The notes below the pieces were generated by a model, which did no database searches, was not told where the DNA came from, and saw nothing but the letters and a program-made list of their open reading frames with translations. Made by a program: the position numbers and the translations under genes. From Ulva prolifera (lineage: Eukaryota; Chlorophyta; Ulvophyceae; Ulvales; Ulvaceae): 64,000 bases of DNA. Each line of letters opens with the position of its first letter. Positions within the stretch are counted from its first letter, which is position 1. The stretch spans positions 5,300,430 through 5,364,429 of the forward strand of contig CM041204.1 in assembly GCA_023078555.1 (NCBI GenBank), given 5' to 3'. Positions 35,234-47,399 of the stretch are shown here, piece by piece.

Positions 35234-37367
35234 CGTTTGCTGACGGTGGTTGGCGCGGGCGGTGCCACTGTCGCTGCCTTCACGCTCACGGACGTCAAGT
35301 TTCACTGCTGCAGTGCGGCCTTACCAGCTGTTCGCTGTTTTGACCCAGAGACAGCCCACCGCCTGACGATTGCCGCGGCAAGGTACGGCTTGCTGCCGGC
35401 TGATCTCCGTAAAGACAGTCCCCGCTTGGCAGTCCATCTCTGGGGGAGGGTGTTCACCAACCCCCTAGGCATTGCAGCTGGATTCGACAAAGATGCAGAA
35501 GCCATCGAACCTGTTCTCAATATGGGCCTTGGCTTTATGGAAGTTGGTGCGCTGTTGGTACATCCACAGCATTCTTGCCCGTTGACACAGCAGCCTGCTT
35601 CCTGAATGATTCAGCCTGGGGGGATAGGGCTTGTCATATCAGGCATGCAGCATTTCCTTTGAACTTTGGCGTGACCTCCAGTGCTGACGTCTTGGACGCT
35701 AGATACTCGCCTCAACGTTTCCGTTTTCTCAGTCTCCCACAGTCAGGCCTGATTAGGCATCGTAAGCAGCCTGTGGCAACTTCTGCTGACGGACATGTGG
35801 CTCGCAGGGTCCATTCCCCCACAGCCACAGCTGGGCAACCCTTCACCCAGGTGCTTCCGCATCCCTGAGCACAATGCAATCGTAAACCGAATGGGCTTCA
35901 ACAGCTGCGGGATCGAGGACGCCTTGCCGAGGCTCCAGGCATACCATACCCGGCGGCAGGATGGAGCAGCAGACGCGTCCAAGGTAACTCTGCCCACCTC
36001 TCGACCTTCCTGTGCCTTGGGGTGTGCCGCCATCATCTGTGACGGCTGTAATCGGGCACAGCTGCGTAGTGACCAGTTTCTCGCAAGGCACCCAGTCCAC
36101 ATGTGCCTGCACCCTCACGCTCACTTGCGATTGAGAGTCCCTGCCGCAGGTGTTATTCATCAACCTGGGCAAGAACAAGGAGACACAGGACAGCGCTGCG
36201 GACTTTGTGGAGGGTGTGGAGAAGCTGCTACCGTATGCAGATGCCATCGTCGTCAACGTCTCCTCGCCCAACACACCAGGCACGCCTGACACATGCGCAT
36301 TTGCCTAGAACCAGCCCTTGATGTTCCGTATTATCCACTAAGATGCAAGCTGCGCACTCCACTTTGAGCATGATGTTCCAATAGATCGGTCATGTCTTCC
36401 CCGGAGTGTCTCTACTCAAGCGCAAGCGCGCCTGTGATCGTAATCGGGTCCACTGGTGGATCACATCGAGCATGCGCGCATCACGCGAACTCAGTAGAAC
36501 AGCGGATCTGCACGCGTGTGCAACAGCCGCAGACTCGCCGTCGCAGGCTGGCTCGCTGCCGTGCGCTAACACCGCGTTGTTGGTGCAGGCCTACGCAGCC
36601 TGCAGGGGCGCAAGGAGCTGACAACCATCATCCAACGTGTGCGAGCGGCCATGGACAAAACCCTGCAGCCCCACGCTCTGCCCCCCGCAGCTACCCCGGC
36701 GCACCCGCACCCCCCGCTGCTCATCAAAATCGCTCCAGACCTTGCGGATGCTGACCGCGCAGACATCGCCGCCGTTGCGACCTCAAAAGCATCAGCCGTT
36801 GATGGCCTCGTAATCTCAAACACAACAGTGTCGCGCCCGCCGGCAGTGCGGGGGTCGCCGGTCGCGGCCGAGGCGGGGGGCCTATCCGGGTCGCCAGTGA
36901 TGGCCGCATCCACAGAGGTGCTTGCAGACATGTACCGCCGCACCCAAGGCGCGGTGCCGCTGGTCGGATGTGGTGGTGTGATGAGCGGGGGGGATGCGTA
37001 CGCTAAGATTCGTGCGGGAGCGTCGCTGGTCGAGCTCTACACGGGGCTGGTGCGCAGCTCACCGTTTGAACAACGATCGAAACAGAATGGGTAGGTCAGG
37101 CCAGCCGTGCCGGTGCGGCTGGGTCGGGAAGCTTCAGGCAGCTGATCTAGAAAGGGCTGGCAGCTGTGCCTGGGTGCACATTTGCCCATGCGACAGAGCT
37201 GTAGCAGTGTGCCGCGGCTACAGAGGCAGCAGGGCTGAGATTTGGGCTGTATGCAGGTGTACAAGGGTCCGGCGCTGATTCCAGAAATGAAGAGGGATCT
37301 CTTGCGGTGCCTGGACGCCGATGGCTTCAGCTCGGTTGGGGAGGCTGTAGGGGCAGACCATAGGTGA
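35234..37367 (+). CDS. DHODH: Dihydroorotate dehydrogenase, class 2 (mitochondrial), 5' exon missing from model
   Basis: Oxidises dihydroorotate to orotate with quinone in de novo pyrimidine synthesis at the inner mitochondrial membrane. Exons: about 35234-35546, 35808-35983, 36150-36279, 36589-37049, 37257-37367; phases agree from 35546 on. It begins with a hydrophobic helix ([15 protein letters not shown]) expected of the quinone-type enzyme. FMN/active-site motifs: [38 protein letters not shown] with the class 2 catalytic Ser, [46 protein letters not shown]. It ends [10 protein letters not shown]-stop. Intron 3 has a GC donor (CCAG|GCACGC), since the next in-frame codons hit a stop and the join restores NTPG-LRSLQG. 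The start codon and mitochondrial presequence lie in an upstream exon I could not place. Confidence 0.93.
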
Positions 37368-39168
37368 CACAGCCGCGCGCGCTCCCGTGCTGTTTCTGGC
37401 TCGTAAGTGCCCCAGGGAATACATGACAAGGCTGCTGTGGCAGACAATACGATGTTCATCTCTGGCATCGCAGTCTGCCTGCGATCCTTGAGCGCGAACA
37501 ACATGGTCGAGAGTTGGTAGGCACAGCTTGCACGTGTGCACCATTGACACGTGAGTGTGGGTGTGCATGTGATGTGCAATCAGCCTGGTGCATGCAGTGT
37601 TTGGACGACTCGAGCTTCCATGTGTTGTGGCTCTCGCAGTCGGGGCCAGCTTCGGGCAGCGAGTGATATTGTGGCGGTGGTCTGCCGCCAGTATCGATGT
37701 GGCCTTGGCAGAGCGGCACACTACATCAGATTGCAAGAAGAAACTCCAGTATGGCTTCATTGAGTCCATCCTGGGATGTGCGCTTGTTTGTCGGGTTGTC
37801 TGCTGTTTATCAGAACAGCACTCAGAAAGATACACTGGGCGTACTTTCGAAGCCACTGTCCTGAGGGCGTTAGGTATTGAACACTGCTACCGGTAGACTG
37901 ATGGATCGCGCAAGGGGGGCAGCAATCAGCAGTCTAAGACCTGGACCCGGATAAGAAAGATTCGAATGCCGGCAAGCACACTTGCTTGGCCAAGTAAAAT
38001 TGCCAAATCACATGGTCCTGCATGTTTGGATGTTTCCATCCGAAGTTGATTGTGTACAAGCGGTCAGGAATTTGCTTTTGGGGCCATTCAACTCTGTGAA
38101 TCAATCAGGCCAGCCCGCAGACTGCCTGGCGGAATGCGCAGCAGTCAAGCCACATAGACTTTAACGCAGACTATGCTGCTTTCATCAAAAGGACAGGAAT
38201 TTTGCGCAGCTGTGACCCGTGCAGCAGGTGTGTGTTAGCGGTCTATGCGTGCAGTGCTGCACCCCTGGGTGGGAGCCAAGGCTACCGAGAGCGCAGCCAG
38301 CCCCAACTACACAGTTAACCTGATTTGTATCTGAAATTTCTACAGGCAACAGATCACCCACTGTCCCCACAGACTCTCGCCGGTACGAGACTCCGTACCA
38401 GCCCGGTGGCATTTCAGACTCTCTGCACTCGCCACGTCCACCACGGCACTCAAAAACTAATTCAGCACCAAATTGCTATCATGGATCCGGGATCTGGCCA
38501 GCAAACCCGCCACAGAGTGCGCGATAACGGTTGCTTTCAGGGCAATGCACACGCCATGCCGGCCCTCACAGTGCACCATATGACCTGTGCGAGCATCTTG
38601 AGACTCACCATAACACCCTCTGAACCAGGCCGTCCACGACTGCTCTCGTGCACTGCAAATGCCTGTCGTGCTGTCGTCGCGTTCCCATACATGTATAAAC
38701 AATAAACACATTGTGCGTGCTGGTGCGCAGCCTCTGCCCACCTTTGACACTACTTACAGTGATGTGATGTTTATAGCCAATGCCCCCATTAGCCAACTCC
38801 TGACCGCAAGTTCAGCACGGACGACAATACCAAAAACAAGAGCAGCATGGCACAGTCAAAGCCGCAAGAAGCGATGCAATCGACACAATCGCGCTGCGGC
38901 AATGCAGAGCGTCCGACAGGAACACAGCACAGCACGTGCACATGGTGCACCATCATGACACCACACCGCAAGCTCAGCAGGCTGAATCAGATGTCACAGG
39001 CCAGGCTTGAGCAGTCCACTGCACAACTCAAGGGGCACTAGAACGCAAGCCATACCGCATCTGCGGATATCGGGGTGGTGGCTATGATGCCCAGTGGTCC
39101 TTTGCACAAGCCCAGTGCACAAGCCCAGCGCATGCGCATGCCACCAAGGGCGGTGCACCTACGCGTAG
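37368..39168. other. Gene-poor region
   Basis: No supported gene. The first few hundred bases are probably the DHODH 3' UTR. Open frames on both strands (for example minus 37218-37856 and plus 37588-37896) have no recognisable motif. A short tandem CACAAGCCCAGTG/CACAAGCCCAGCG lies near 39105-39130. Confidence 0.4.
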
Positions 39169-39909
39169 CTACGAGGATCCTGGGCCGCCGCACTGAAGAG
39201 CATATGGTACTATGATGATGCTACAGCGGGTCTGGCTGCAGCCATACATCTCATACAAAGATGGCTGCCAGGTGGAGTCCATATGCGCCCCACCTTGCTG
39301 GCGTTCGCCTTGTGCGAAAATGTTGCAGGCCTCCCCCCTAGCTTGGCGCTGTCGTGGCAGTGGCCACGCCCCACCCCGCCCCATTGCGCACCTACTTCAT
39401 CTGAAGCCTCACCCCCCGGGCGACAATGATTGCTAGTCGGCTCACAGGCTTTTGAGTCTACCCACAGGGGAACAAATCTGGGTATATATCGCCCCTCACC
39501 CTGGGAACATACATACGTATGGTTGTATACATATATCACATACCTCCAGTCGGTCTGAAGAGACGTGGTGAGACCATATACCGCCCCTTCCACAACCTGT
39601 GCCCACTGAAGGCGCATCTGAACAGCTTCACGCAAGATGAAAATAGCTTTCTGGTATGACGCTCACTCAACATTGTTTTCAGCGATGCAACCGATGTTGT
39701 GAAATCATAAAATTGTATGTGGCGAAGTGCGCTTGGAGCACGTCACGTATATATCGCGACATCATTTGACAGGGAACGCAAAGAGAACATGCGGGCAAAG
39801 CGGGCCATTCCCAGTCCCCAGGATGCACAATAGCCATCAGCCGTGTGCCTGGTGATTGTTGGGTCGGTGGAACGCAAGTTACAGTCCTGAACGGTTGCTC
39901 AGCATACAA
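39169..39909 (-). other. Possible exons of an unrecognised minus-strand gene
   Basis: The minus-strand stretch at about 39548-39640 (EAVQMRLQWAQVVEGAVYGL) ends at a good donor (GACTGGAG|GTATGT). A downstream minus frame (39169-39384, with NIFAQGERQQGGAHMDSTW) ends in a stop. An upstream frame (39679-39909) may belong to it. No domain is recognised and the exon chain is not established. If real, it would be divergent from RAD18. Confidence 0.25.
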
Positions 39910-40006
39910 AGCAGTGTGGCAGTGATTTTGACCGCGCTTTGACGATCTTCAATACGTATCCAACCGAAACGTCGCTAAAGTTGCGAATAAACATTTTTGT
40001 TGGTCT

Positions 40007-41981
40007 ATGGAAATGGCAACGGACCCATTTGACTGGCCCGCTAACGCTGCGATGATGCGCGACCTCGACAGCTCCTTGAGGTGCACAATTTGTCACGAGT
40101 TTTACAATACTCCAAAGCTTCTTCCCTGTGGTCACACCTGTGCGTTGTTTCTCGTAACCTCTTCCGCAGCAGGCGCCTCTTCGTTGTGCATGCATGTGGC
40201 ACAGTTGCTGCTGCGTTTGCAGATTGCTCGGAATGCATCCGAAAGCAGGGAGATGTACAAATGCGAACGGGCGCTCGGCTTTGCCCTGATTGCAGAACGC
40301 CATGGGAGCCTGCCCACTTAGATTCTAGGCCTGTTCAAAGCTTGGCCCTGGCAGTCAAGGCTTACCAGCAATCCCGCAGTCACCTTCTGGATGCCGTTCA
40401 GAGGTGCAGCACAGCTGCACCACGTCCAGCCGAGCACGTAGGCGTGACTTCTGCAAAACAGCTCAACTCTGGGGCGAAGCGGACACGGAGACAGCGGGAA
40501 GACGAGCTTGAGTCGGCGCCTGCACAGAAGCAACAGGTTTCTACAACAAATGCCGTTCGACGGAGTAATTCCTCAGCAAAACCCAGTTGCTCTGCTGAGA
40601 ACATCAGACATTCAGAAGCGGAGCACGTGCCTCCTACAGCGGCTCTTCCAGATCGTGCACAACAGGACCCTCCCCCTGGATGTGGTGCATGTCCCATCTG
40701 CAGCAAAGTGATCAGCTTGTCCTACCTGCAGTCTCATGTGGATTCGTGTCTCATTTCCACTGAGGCAAACACAGGTATCAGGACCGGCTCAGCCCGGCAC
40801 GGGGTCTCCAATGCAGTGCATGATTTGACCGACAGCACAGGTATGGACCCAAGTGGTCGGATTTGGGCTTCTTAATTACATTTGCGTCGCGACTTTTCTG
40901 CATCATCGTCTTGGACACAACATGGCGGCATGAGTGCATAAACTGCAAGCATTCAGGTGTACATCCGCTTACACATGAAATGTTGTGCTGTAGGTGACGG
41001 TGCGGATGCACGTTGTGTGCCCTCTGCATCATCTGTCCCTCCGAAACTCTGCTTTCAGCTTTTAAAGGATAAGGATGCCAGAAAAAAATTGCAAGACTAT
41101 GGTCTCTCCACACTTGGGGATCGTGTGGTGCGACTTCAAAACCCTCTGAAGAACACTGCATCCAGTGTATGTCATTGTACCCATCACGCAATCGTGTCCC
41201 TGCCACAGTCTTATCAATACGCAGGATTTGGAGAAGCGGTATCAAGCATTCCGGCAGTTCGTCCAACTAGCTCATGATAGAGGGGATCGTGCATCACTGA
41301 AACGGTTTGCTCGAAGGTTTAGCGTGGAGGAGCAGAAGCGCGCTGAGGCCATTTCGACCGCGCCAGTGCGTGTGCAGGGTGCAGATGCAGACTTTGACAC
41401 CCTGATCGCCGTCGCAAAGCAGTGTGCTCTCGTCCGCTCTCAGCATTGACGTTGCGTGGGATCTGCTGCCATTGCATGACTAATCTATTAATCACCAAAT
41501 CTGCGCAGGTTGCTCCCGTCCGATATTCATCCGCTGTGAATGTTCACACATCATGAAGCAGTGCTGCTCACAGCTGCAAATCCACTTGCGTTCCTCATTC
41601 TTCAGGAGCCTGCACCACGGCTGGCTGAACAAAACTGCGTGTACATATGCCCAACATGAATCTTAGTGTCCTGGATCCCATTACCTCCCCTAGCGCATGC
41701 CATCAGGGACACTGGCCCTTGTCATAAAGCACGCGCCTGTACTTGCCAGTCAACATATTGAACTGTACAGGAGGATGGCAGAACACAAAGCGCAAATGGC
41801 ACAGCACGTCGTCCCATCGCAAGGCGGCATCAAGACCAATGCAATGCCTGTGGATTGCAAGGTGCAGGATGACTGCGATCGGACCATCGTGGACTTGCCA
41901 TTGCAGGAGCTCTCTCCTGCACCAGAGTTGCGGAAAGTTTTGCCGTCTGCAACTGCAGCTGATGTAAATCCGCATGCGTGA
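40007..41981 (+). CDS. RAD18: RAD18-type RING E3 ubiquitin ligase, 415 aa
   Basis: Monoubiquitinates PCNA with RAD6 to start post-replication DNA-damage tolerance. Exons: 40007-40139, 40223-40774, 40994-41127, 41225-41421, 41750-41981; the lengths sum to an intact frame. The N-terminal RING (CTICHEFYNTPKLLPCGHT, then YCSECIRKQ and LCPDC) is completed across the first intron. A UBZ4 zinc finger follows at about residues 200-230 (CPICSKVISLSYLQSHVDSC). Next is a SAP DNA-binding motif (KKLQDYGLSTLGDRV), then the conserved LEKRYQAFRQFVQLAHDR segment. This RING-UBZ4-SAP order is diagnostic. The C-terminal RAD6-binding part is less conserved, and the last intron is the least certain join. ATG 40007 is the first in frame before the RING. 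Confidence 0.9.
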
Positions 41982-42682
41982 CCTGGAGTAGGCCACATGC
42001 ACTGAGTCATCAGGAGGTTCCCTGGCTGTGATACAGCGTACATCGACTCATTGCTGGGATGATATCGTGACTCTGGAGAAAACTCCCAAAATCCTGTTTT
42101 GGAATGACGACAGGTGTTCTCTAATGTGTACACGCCCTATGCCATGTGTCATGAGTATCCCAGGTAAAGTGCACATAGACGATCGTGTCTGAGTGGAGTA
42201 CAAATAGCTGGACTTGTGCGCGCATGCACAGGCCCTGCAACGTGAGAGCCTCATTGATCGTGACCTTCGGCCTGTTTCACAAACAACTTTGTTTTTCCTG
42301 ACCTCCCATACATCTGTTACATATTATCTGGACATGGATGTACATGTGAATGCACGATTTCGAAACGGCAAAGTAGGTGACTGCAGGCCTGATGCGCAAG
42401 CAGGCCGGCATGTTTTTGTCGTGTGGTCTCTGGGATATTAGCACTGATCGAAGTCTGGATTACATTTGGGTATGGAAACAATGCGGCGCAATGTCCGCAT
42501 TCCTTGTCACCTACTGAATTATGCCTTAGTCCGGATCCACCTTTGTACATTGCTACATCATGGAGAGCGGTACCATGACTCAATTCTTTCATGGACAAAC
42601 GAGGAACACTATCTTGATAGAAGCAACACAATCCACTGCAGATGAGAACAGCAGTGAAGTGCCGCTTGCGAGGAGGCCTGTT

Positions 42683-42708
42683 GGGGGGGGGGGGGGGGGG
42701 GGGGGGGG
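42683..42708. repeat. Homopolymer of 26 G on the plus strand
   Basis: An uninterrupted G run beginning 9 bp after the end (on the minus strand) of the acidic plastid-like gene, so its 3' UTR would contain a C26 tract. The exact length may be affected by sequencing. Confidence 0.9.
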
Positions 42709-42716
42709 CACACAAG

Positions 42717-42760
42717 TTATTCCTCGGGTTCAGGTGCACCGACGCCACCTTCTTCGTCAC

Positions 42761-42794
<34 letters not shown>

Positions 42795-43337
42795 GCCTTC
42801 CTCACCAGGTTCGGGAGGCTTTTTGTCTGGCTCTGGGAGCTTCTTTCTCTCCTCCTCCCATTCTTCGTCCTCTGGGAGCTCAGGATCTCCTGGAAGTTTG
42901 TTGGGCAAAGGGGTTTCTAGCTTTTCCAAGTCTGGGAAGATGTCTGGCCGTTTGCTGGGCTTGGGCGTGACCCATTCCTGCAGTCGGATAAGCAATTACA
43001 TCATTATTCAGCCCTCATCAAGGCACCTGGTGATCTCGCAAGGGAAAAAAATGCTCTGAAGTACTCACAAGCGCGCAACACAGCGAGCCCACAGTGATCG
43101 GACTGCTGCATGTCTCGCAGATACATGTGCAAAAGCATGTGATAGGAGTTGGGCGTCTCGCACTTGCGGCACATCGATAGTGGATGGCTCCTTTTCTGTT
43201 TCAGGTATAGGGTAAGTAGCTACTATTGTCAATCTTCGTTGGCACGTCCGACACGTCGCAGGTTGTGACAAGTGTGCGCGAACGTTGAGCCCACTCGCAG
43301 GCTTCGCTGCGCCGGCGGGACAAATCGAGGCGCGCAT
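42717..43337 (-). CDS. Small plastid-targeted-like protein with polyacidic C-terminus, 144 aa
   Basis: Two exons on minus: 43337-43164 and 42977-42717, phase 0 and GT-AG, stop TAA. The N-terminus (MRASICPAGAAKPASG, rich in Ala/Ser/Arg with few acids) looks like a chloroplast transit peptide. A middle stretch, EWVTPKPSKRPDIFPDLEKL followed by ETPLPNKLPGDPELP, looks conserved and Pro-rich. The C-terminus is a run of Glu (about 14 in one stretch) ending APEPEE. I think it belongs to a family of small plant/algal plastid proteins, but I cannot name it, and no catalytic motif is visible. TTACA (TGTAA on minus) lies near 42457. Confidence 0.65.
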
Positions 43338-44180
43338 ATCAATCAGAAATCCTTATAATGAACGGAAGATGCTTCGCGTGCAAGCGGCACGCAAATCATT
43401 CGGGGACGGCGTCACCAAGCGGCTTGGGACGGTGGCGGTTGCAGGGCGAGCACACAGTCCGTCCGACTTTACAAAAGCAAAGGAACGTGTATGGACAAGA
43501 ATATTTTCTGTTGTCAGTGATAGTCACATGCGTTTGCTGAGCCACTCCACGCAGCCTCACTGTGAGCGCGTCGTGCCCATGGCTGAGCTGTGTTTCCCTG
43601 CGCCGAAGCGTGGCTGCGGGGTCCACATCAACACACACGTGGGCATATGACAGTTCCCCGGTGGACGCGCAGAAAAGGGCTTACCTGCGCTTTGATTGAT
43701 GACAGAATGTAAATAAACTTTTGAAGAGAGTTTCTGCTGTAACAATTTGGAGCCTCGAGTTGCAACATCCTCCACTGGGCCGGCTGGCTGCAGCCCCCCT
43801 CGACTACAGAAACTTATGACCCGTGCATCCGTGCCTTGAGCATGCTGCTCCTCCTGAACAACATCCATTGGGCACCTTCCCATTCCGACACAACAGATAT
43901 GCCATAAAAAGCGACTCCTAGAACATATTTTTTTGTATAGCTGACATATCGGAACGACTTTGCAGTCGCCACGCCCGTACTGCAGTCATGACGATCGACC
44001 TCACACACTGCAAACATCAGCTTTTAGTCAACAATTGGTGCTGGCTCGCGTGCTGTTCATGAGGCGCTGAGAGCCCCTCTGGCAGACACATGTACGGCCA
44101 TGGGTCACACAGTCAGCGGCCCCAAATAGTGTAGTGGTGCCCGGCCATGCCGTATTGTGCCTTGTGGGCGAGCTGCCTGT
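43338..44180. other. Intergenic, no supported gene
   Basis: Promoter side of the acidic plastid-like gene. Open frames on both strands (43285-43650 plus, 43814-44017 minus) have no recognisable motif. Confidence 0.4.
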
Positions 44181-44184
44181 GGGT

Positions 44185-45560
44185 TCATGTTGTAATGGCC
44201 AACTCTGTCTGCTCAGAAGCACACCTATTCCAGATATGCAGGCACTGGTTGAGGATACATGTATATATATCTCATGGAAGTGTCCTGCTAGCATTTGTCA
44301 GCCAAAAGTATACCAAAGATATCAGAGGTGATGCCATCCATGCCATCCATTCTACGTCCGCGTCTCCATGCAGCATGACCTTGTTGCATTGGATTGACAG
44401 AGGATGATACATATGCCAAATCCCAATGCTGTTGACAAGTCGGGTAGCGCAGGGAGCTGGGCACCCTAGCGAGCGTACAGAAACGACAGGAGAGAACGAC
44501 ACGGGTAACAATGCAACACACAATGGAATGACTGGAACAGGAGCGCCCCAATCGACCAAAGGTAATTCTGTCGATCACAGCAAAACACTTGGAATATATG
44601 TGCCCAGGCCCATCCCTGCTTTGTGCTGTCCTCGCTACTGATAGCTCTGTGGAACTGTGGAATCGCGCTGCTCGTTGATCTCTGTACGGATCAGGGTGCA
44701 GCATCCCGCGAGATCTGGCGATCTTCTGCGGGCATTGGGATTTGGCATGTATCATCCTCCGTCAATCCAATGCAGCAACATCGTGCCGCATGGATACGCA
44801 GACGTAGACTAGCTGGCATGGTCTTTGAAACTGCACCCTTGGCGTGCGCAAGCGCAGACCAGGGGTATGCATGCGCCGCATGCATGACGTGTCATGTACT
44901 GAGCTGGCACTTCGCACTGCCAAAAGGCTGTGGCATAAGGTGGCATGATACATGGGATTGGTTTGCGAGATTATACATGTTGAGAAATGCTAATGGCGCT
45001 TTTGGGCATGTGGAATTACGCACATGTTGCTGTATGCATGCAGCTCAAGTGCACAGCTGTGACGTGGTACAGGCTGGCATTCTGAGGTATTCTTTGGTAT
45101 ACTTTCGGCTGGCTCAAGTTTGCAAGGCACTAGCCTGGGATACATACACATGTATCCACAATTGGTGCCTGCATATCTGGAATAGGTGTGCTTCGGAGCA
45201 GACAGATTTGGCCATTACAACAAATGCCCCCAGGAGATCGCCAAATCTCGCGGGATGCTGCGCCCTGATCCGCACAGAGATCAACGTGCAGAGCGAATCC
45301 ACAGTTCCACAGAGCTGTCAATAGCGAAGACAGCACAAAGCAGGGATGGGCGTGGGCACATACATTCCAAGTGTTTTGCTGTGATCGACACATTTACCTT
45401 TGGTCGATTGGGGCGTTCCTGTTCCAGTCATTCCACTGTGTGCAGCATTGTTACCCCTGCCTTTCTCTCCTATTGTTTAAACTTTTAGAATTCTGTACGC
45501 TTGCTAGGATGCCCAGCTGCCTAGGCCCAGCTGCGCTACCCGAACAGTCAACAGTTCATC
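44185..45560. repeat. Inverted and permuted repeat array
   Basis: Three sequence blocks recur. Block B (about 44440-44740, minus orientation) matches about 45230-45555 (plus). Block C (about 44335-44430, minus) matches about 44738-44830 (plus), and its end also matches about 45075-45125 (plus). Block A (about 44185-44275, minus) matches about 45140-45225 (plus). The left copy reads B-C-A on minus and the right copy reads C-A-B on plus, as if cut from a tandem B-C-A array and joined head to head near 44738. Both B blocks keep an open frame with similar products (SRGMLHPDPYRDQRA versus SRGMLRPDPHRDQRA; both contain FGRLGRSCSSHS). Confidence 0.75.
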
Positions 45561-45579
45561 TCCGGGACTCTGGGGGCAC

Positions 45580-46500
45580 ATCATGAGGTTTGGGGATGTT
45601 CTTGGGGATCTGTGCATCCGGGTGCATGGGGGAAGCTGTAGTGTGTGTATGGGTGCCACTTGGAAAGAGTCGGAAAGGTAGGTAGCACCACAGGAACCAC
45701 ACACACCACAGGAAGAACACCACGCACCCAAAGCATCGCCGTCTGTCCACGCAGAATAACACAAAGGCAATGCAGCCTGGCAATACCACCCTCGCACAGA
45801 CATATACCCCACACACCCTTCCGAACACATGTATATGGGTGTGTTGATGGATTCGTGGTACGAGGAGCGTGCGTGCTACTGTCGGGGTGTCTGTGCGCTT
45901 GCGAAGCGTCTGTAGCGGGCAGGGATTCGTGTGCATAGCGCTGCTGGGAGCTGGAGCTGGTGTCTATCTTTGTTTCTGGGTGTGTTCTCGAACAAGGGGG
46001 CCCGGCCGTGGTTCGTTTAGGGGTATCATTGTTAGGCTGCACCAGAGTGGCTGAGGTGACTTTGGACTCTGCCACACCCGGAGGCAGTGCTGATTTGATT
46101 GGGTTGCGACATGTCTCTGTGCAATGCTAGGCAGTTGTACTATTAGTAAAGTAAAGTAAAGTAATGCTGAATTAGCAATCGCACACTGCAAAGCTTTGCA
46201 ATCATCCCTCATACCTCAGTTCCTCAGGCACCTAGCTGTTGTTGAGGAGCCCCAAAGGTCCATACCCCCTTGGGAGGGGGGTTCCGAGTTGCACTCCGAC
46301 ACGTGAGCACTCGACACCAATCACTTGCCAGCACGTGCCCCGCACCCCTTGCAGAGCTCAAATCGCGGTCGAGACCGGTAAGCCTAATCCTGGTCCCAAC
46401 ACTGCTTTCAAGCAGAAGCCAAATAATAGCAAAAATTAAGAACCCAAAATGTAAAAGTGGAACACATGTACAAATTGAAGCCCTCGGCAGCTAACATACA
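45580..46500. other. Low-complexity intergenic DNA
   Basis: CACAC/GTGTG-biased stretch (45600-45860) with open frames on both strands that look compositional. There is a tandem AAGTA microsatellite (about 46147-46163). No gene is supported. Confidence 0.45.
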
Positions 46501-46514
46501 AAATACACAAAAAT

Positions 46515-46587
46515 TAGCAACGCCCGGGATCGAACCAGGGACCTCAAGATCTTCAGTCTTGCGCTCTCCCAACTGAGCTACATTGCC
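46515..46587 (-). tRNA. tRNA-Phe(GAA)
   Basis: Complete intronless cloverleaf on minus. The acceptor GGCAATG pairs with CGTTGCT, with a G-T first pair. D arm GCTC/GAGC; anticodon stem CAAGA/TCTTG with loop CTGAAGA, anticodon GAA; T arm CCTGG-TTCGATC-CCGGG. CCA is not encoded. A five-T run on the minus strand just downstream (46513-46509) is a likely Pol III terminator. Confidence 0.95.
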
Positions 46588-47399
46588 TGTGCGGAGGGTA
46601 AGAAATCTGATGTTACAAGAATGCAATTTACAATATAATGATCAAGATTCAAATATTCAAAGGTTGCGGGACACGACACCACACGTTTGGCCCTGCTACT
46701 CATCATCCTGAACGTATTTTGAACGTGTGTCTCCGGACAATGGCACGTGCCGCATCCGGCATGCTTTTATGATCAAGCGCGTCCCACGAAAGAATCACAA
46801 GAATGTCTATCGTCAGGGCATATTTGGGTGCGCAATCCCCTTCACATGTGCCTCAAAGACTGGAGTCAGCGCTACGTGCGCGATTGTCAATTCGCAAGGG
46901 TGGCATGCCGGAACGCTGGCGGCTGACGCTGTGGGGCACTTGGATGCAAGATCACGGGATGAACATATTCTGCGTTCGCAGGTGAGCGTTTCATTGTACA
47001 AGCCAGAGCATTTTGTGCTGCATTGCTCGCCGCGATACTGCTGTGTCGACAAGGCCTTGCAAGTCACGAGCAGTCTTCCTTATGGCCTGGACGTGTGCAA
47101 AATACCAAGGTGTCCTCACCGACAAATCATACGTCAGAACGTCGGATTTGGCAACATCGCATCCGTGCAATTACTTCGTTGCAGCGTTCTGAAGGTCGGG
47201 GCGTTGTGCCTTGGTTGAGGCCGATAGCGCGCGCTTGTGAAGCAAGAGCGCGAATGGAAAATGTAGCATGGAGGAACTTCCATAGACTGGACTCCGTGAT
47301 GTGGCTCAATATTTGCAACGAGTTCGTCGCCATTTGATAGCACAACGGGCGATGAGCACAGTCCGAACAAGTCCGGCAGACAGGCATGGCCTTTCCTGC

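Noticed and set aside
37218-37856. 212-codon minus-strand open frame
   Set aside because: It overlaps the last DHODH exon and likely 3' UTR, and has no motif. Taken as chance.
43285-43650. 121-codon plus-strand open frame overlapping the start of the acidic plastid-like gene
   Set aside because: Antisense to a better supported exon with a transit peptide and correct splicing; no motif of its own.
44288-44755. Candidate transposon protein in the repeat array
   Set aside because: Similar frames exist in both B blocks, but there is no transposase, reverse transcriptase or other recognisable domain, so it is reported only as part of the repeat.
45581-46075. 164-codon minus-strand open frame with a hydrophobic stretch
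   Set aside because: Another GT/CA-biased tract. Three frames are open at once and none looks like a protein family.
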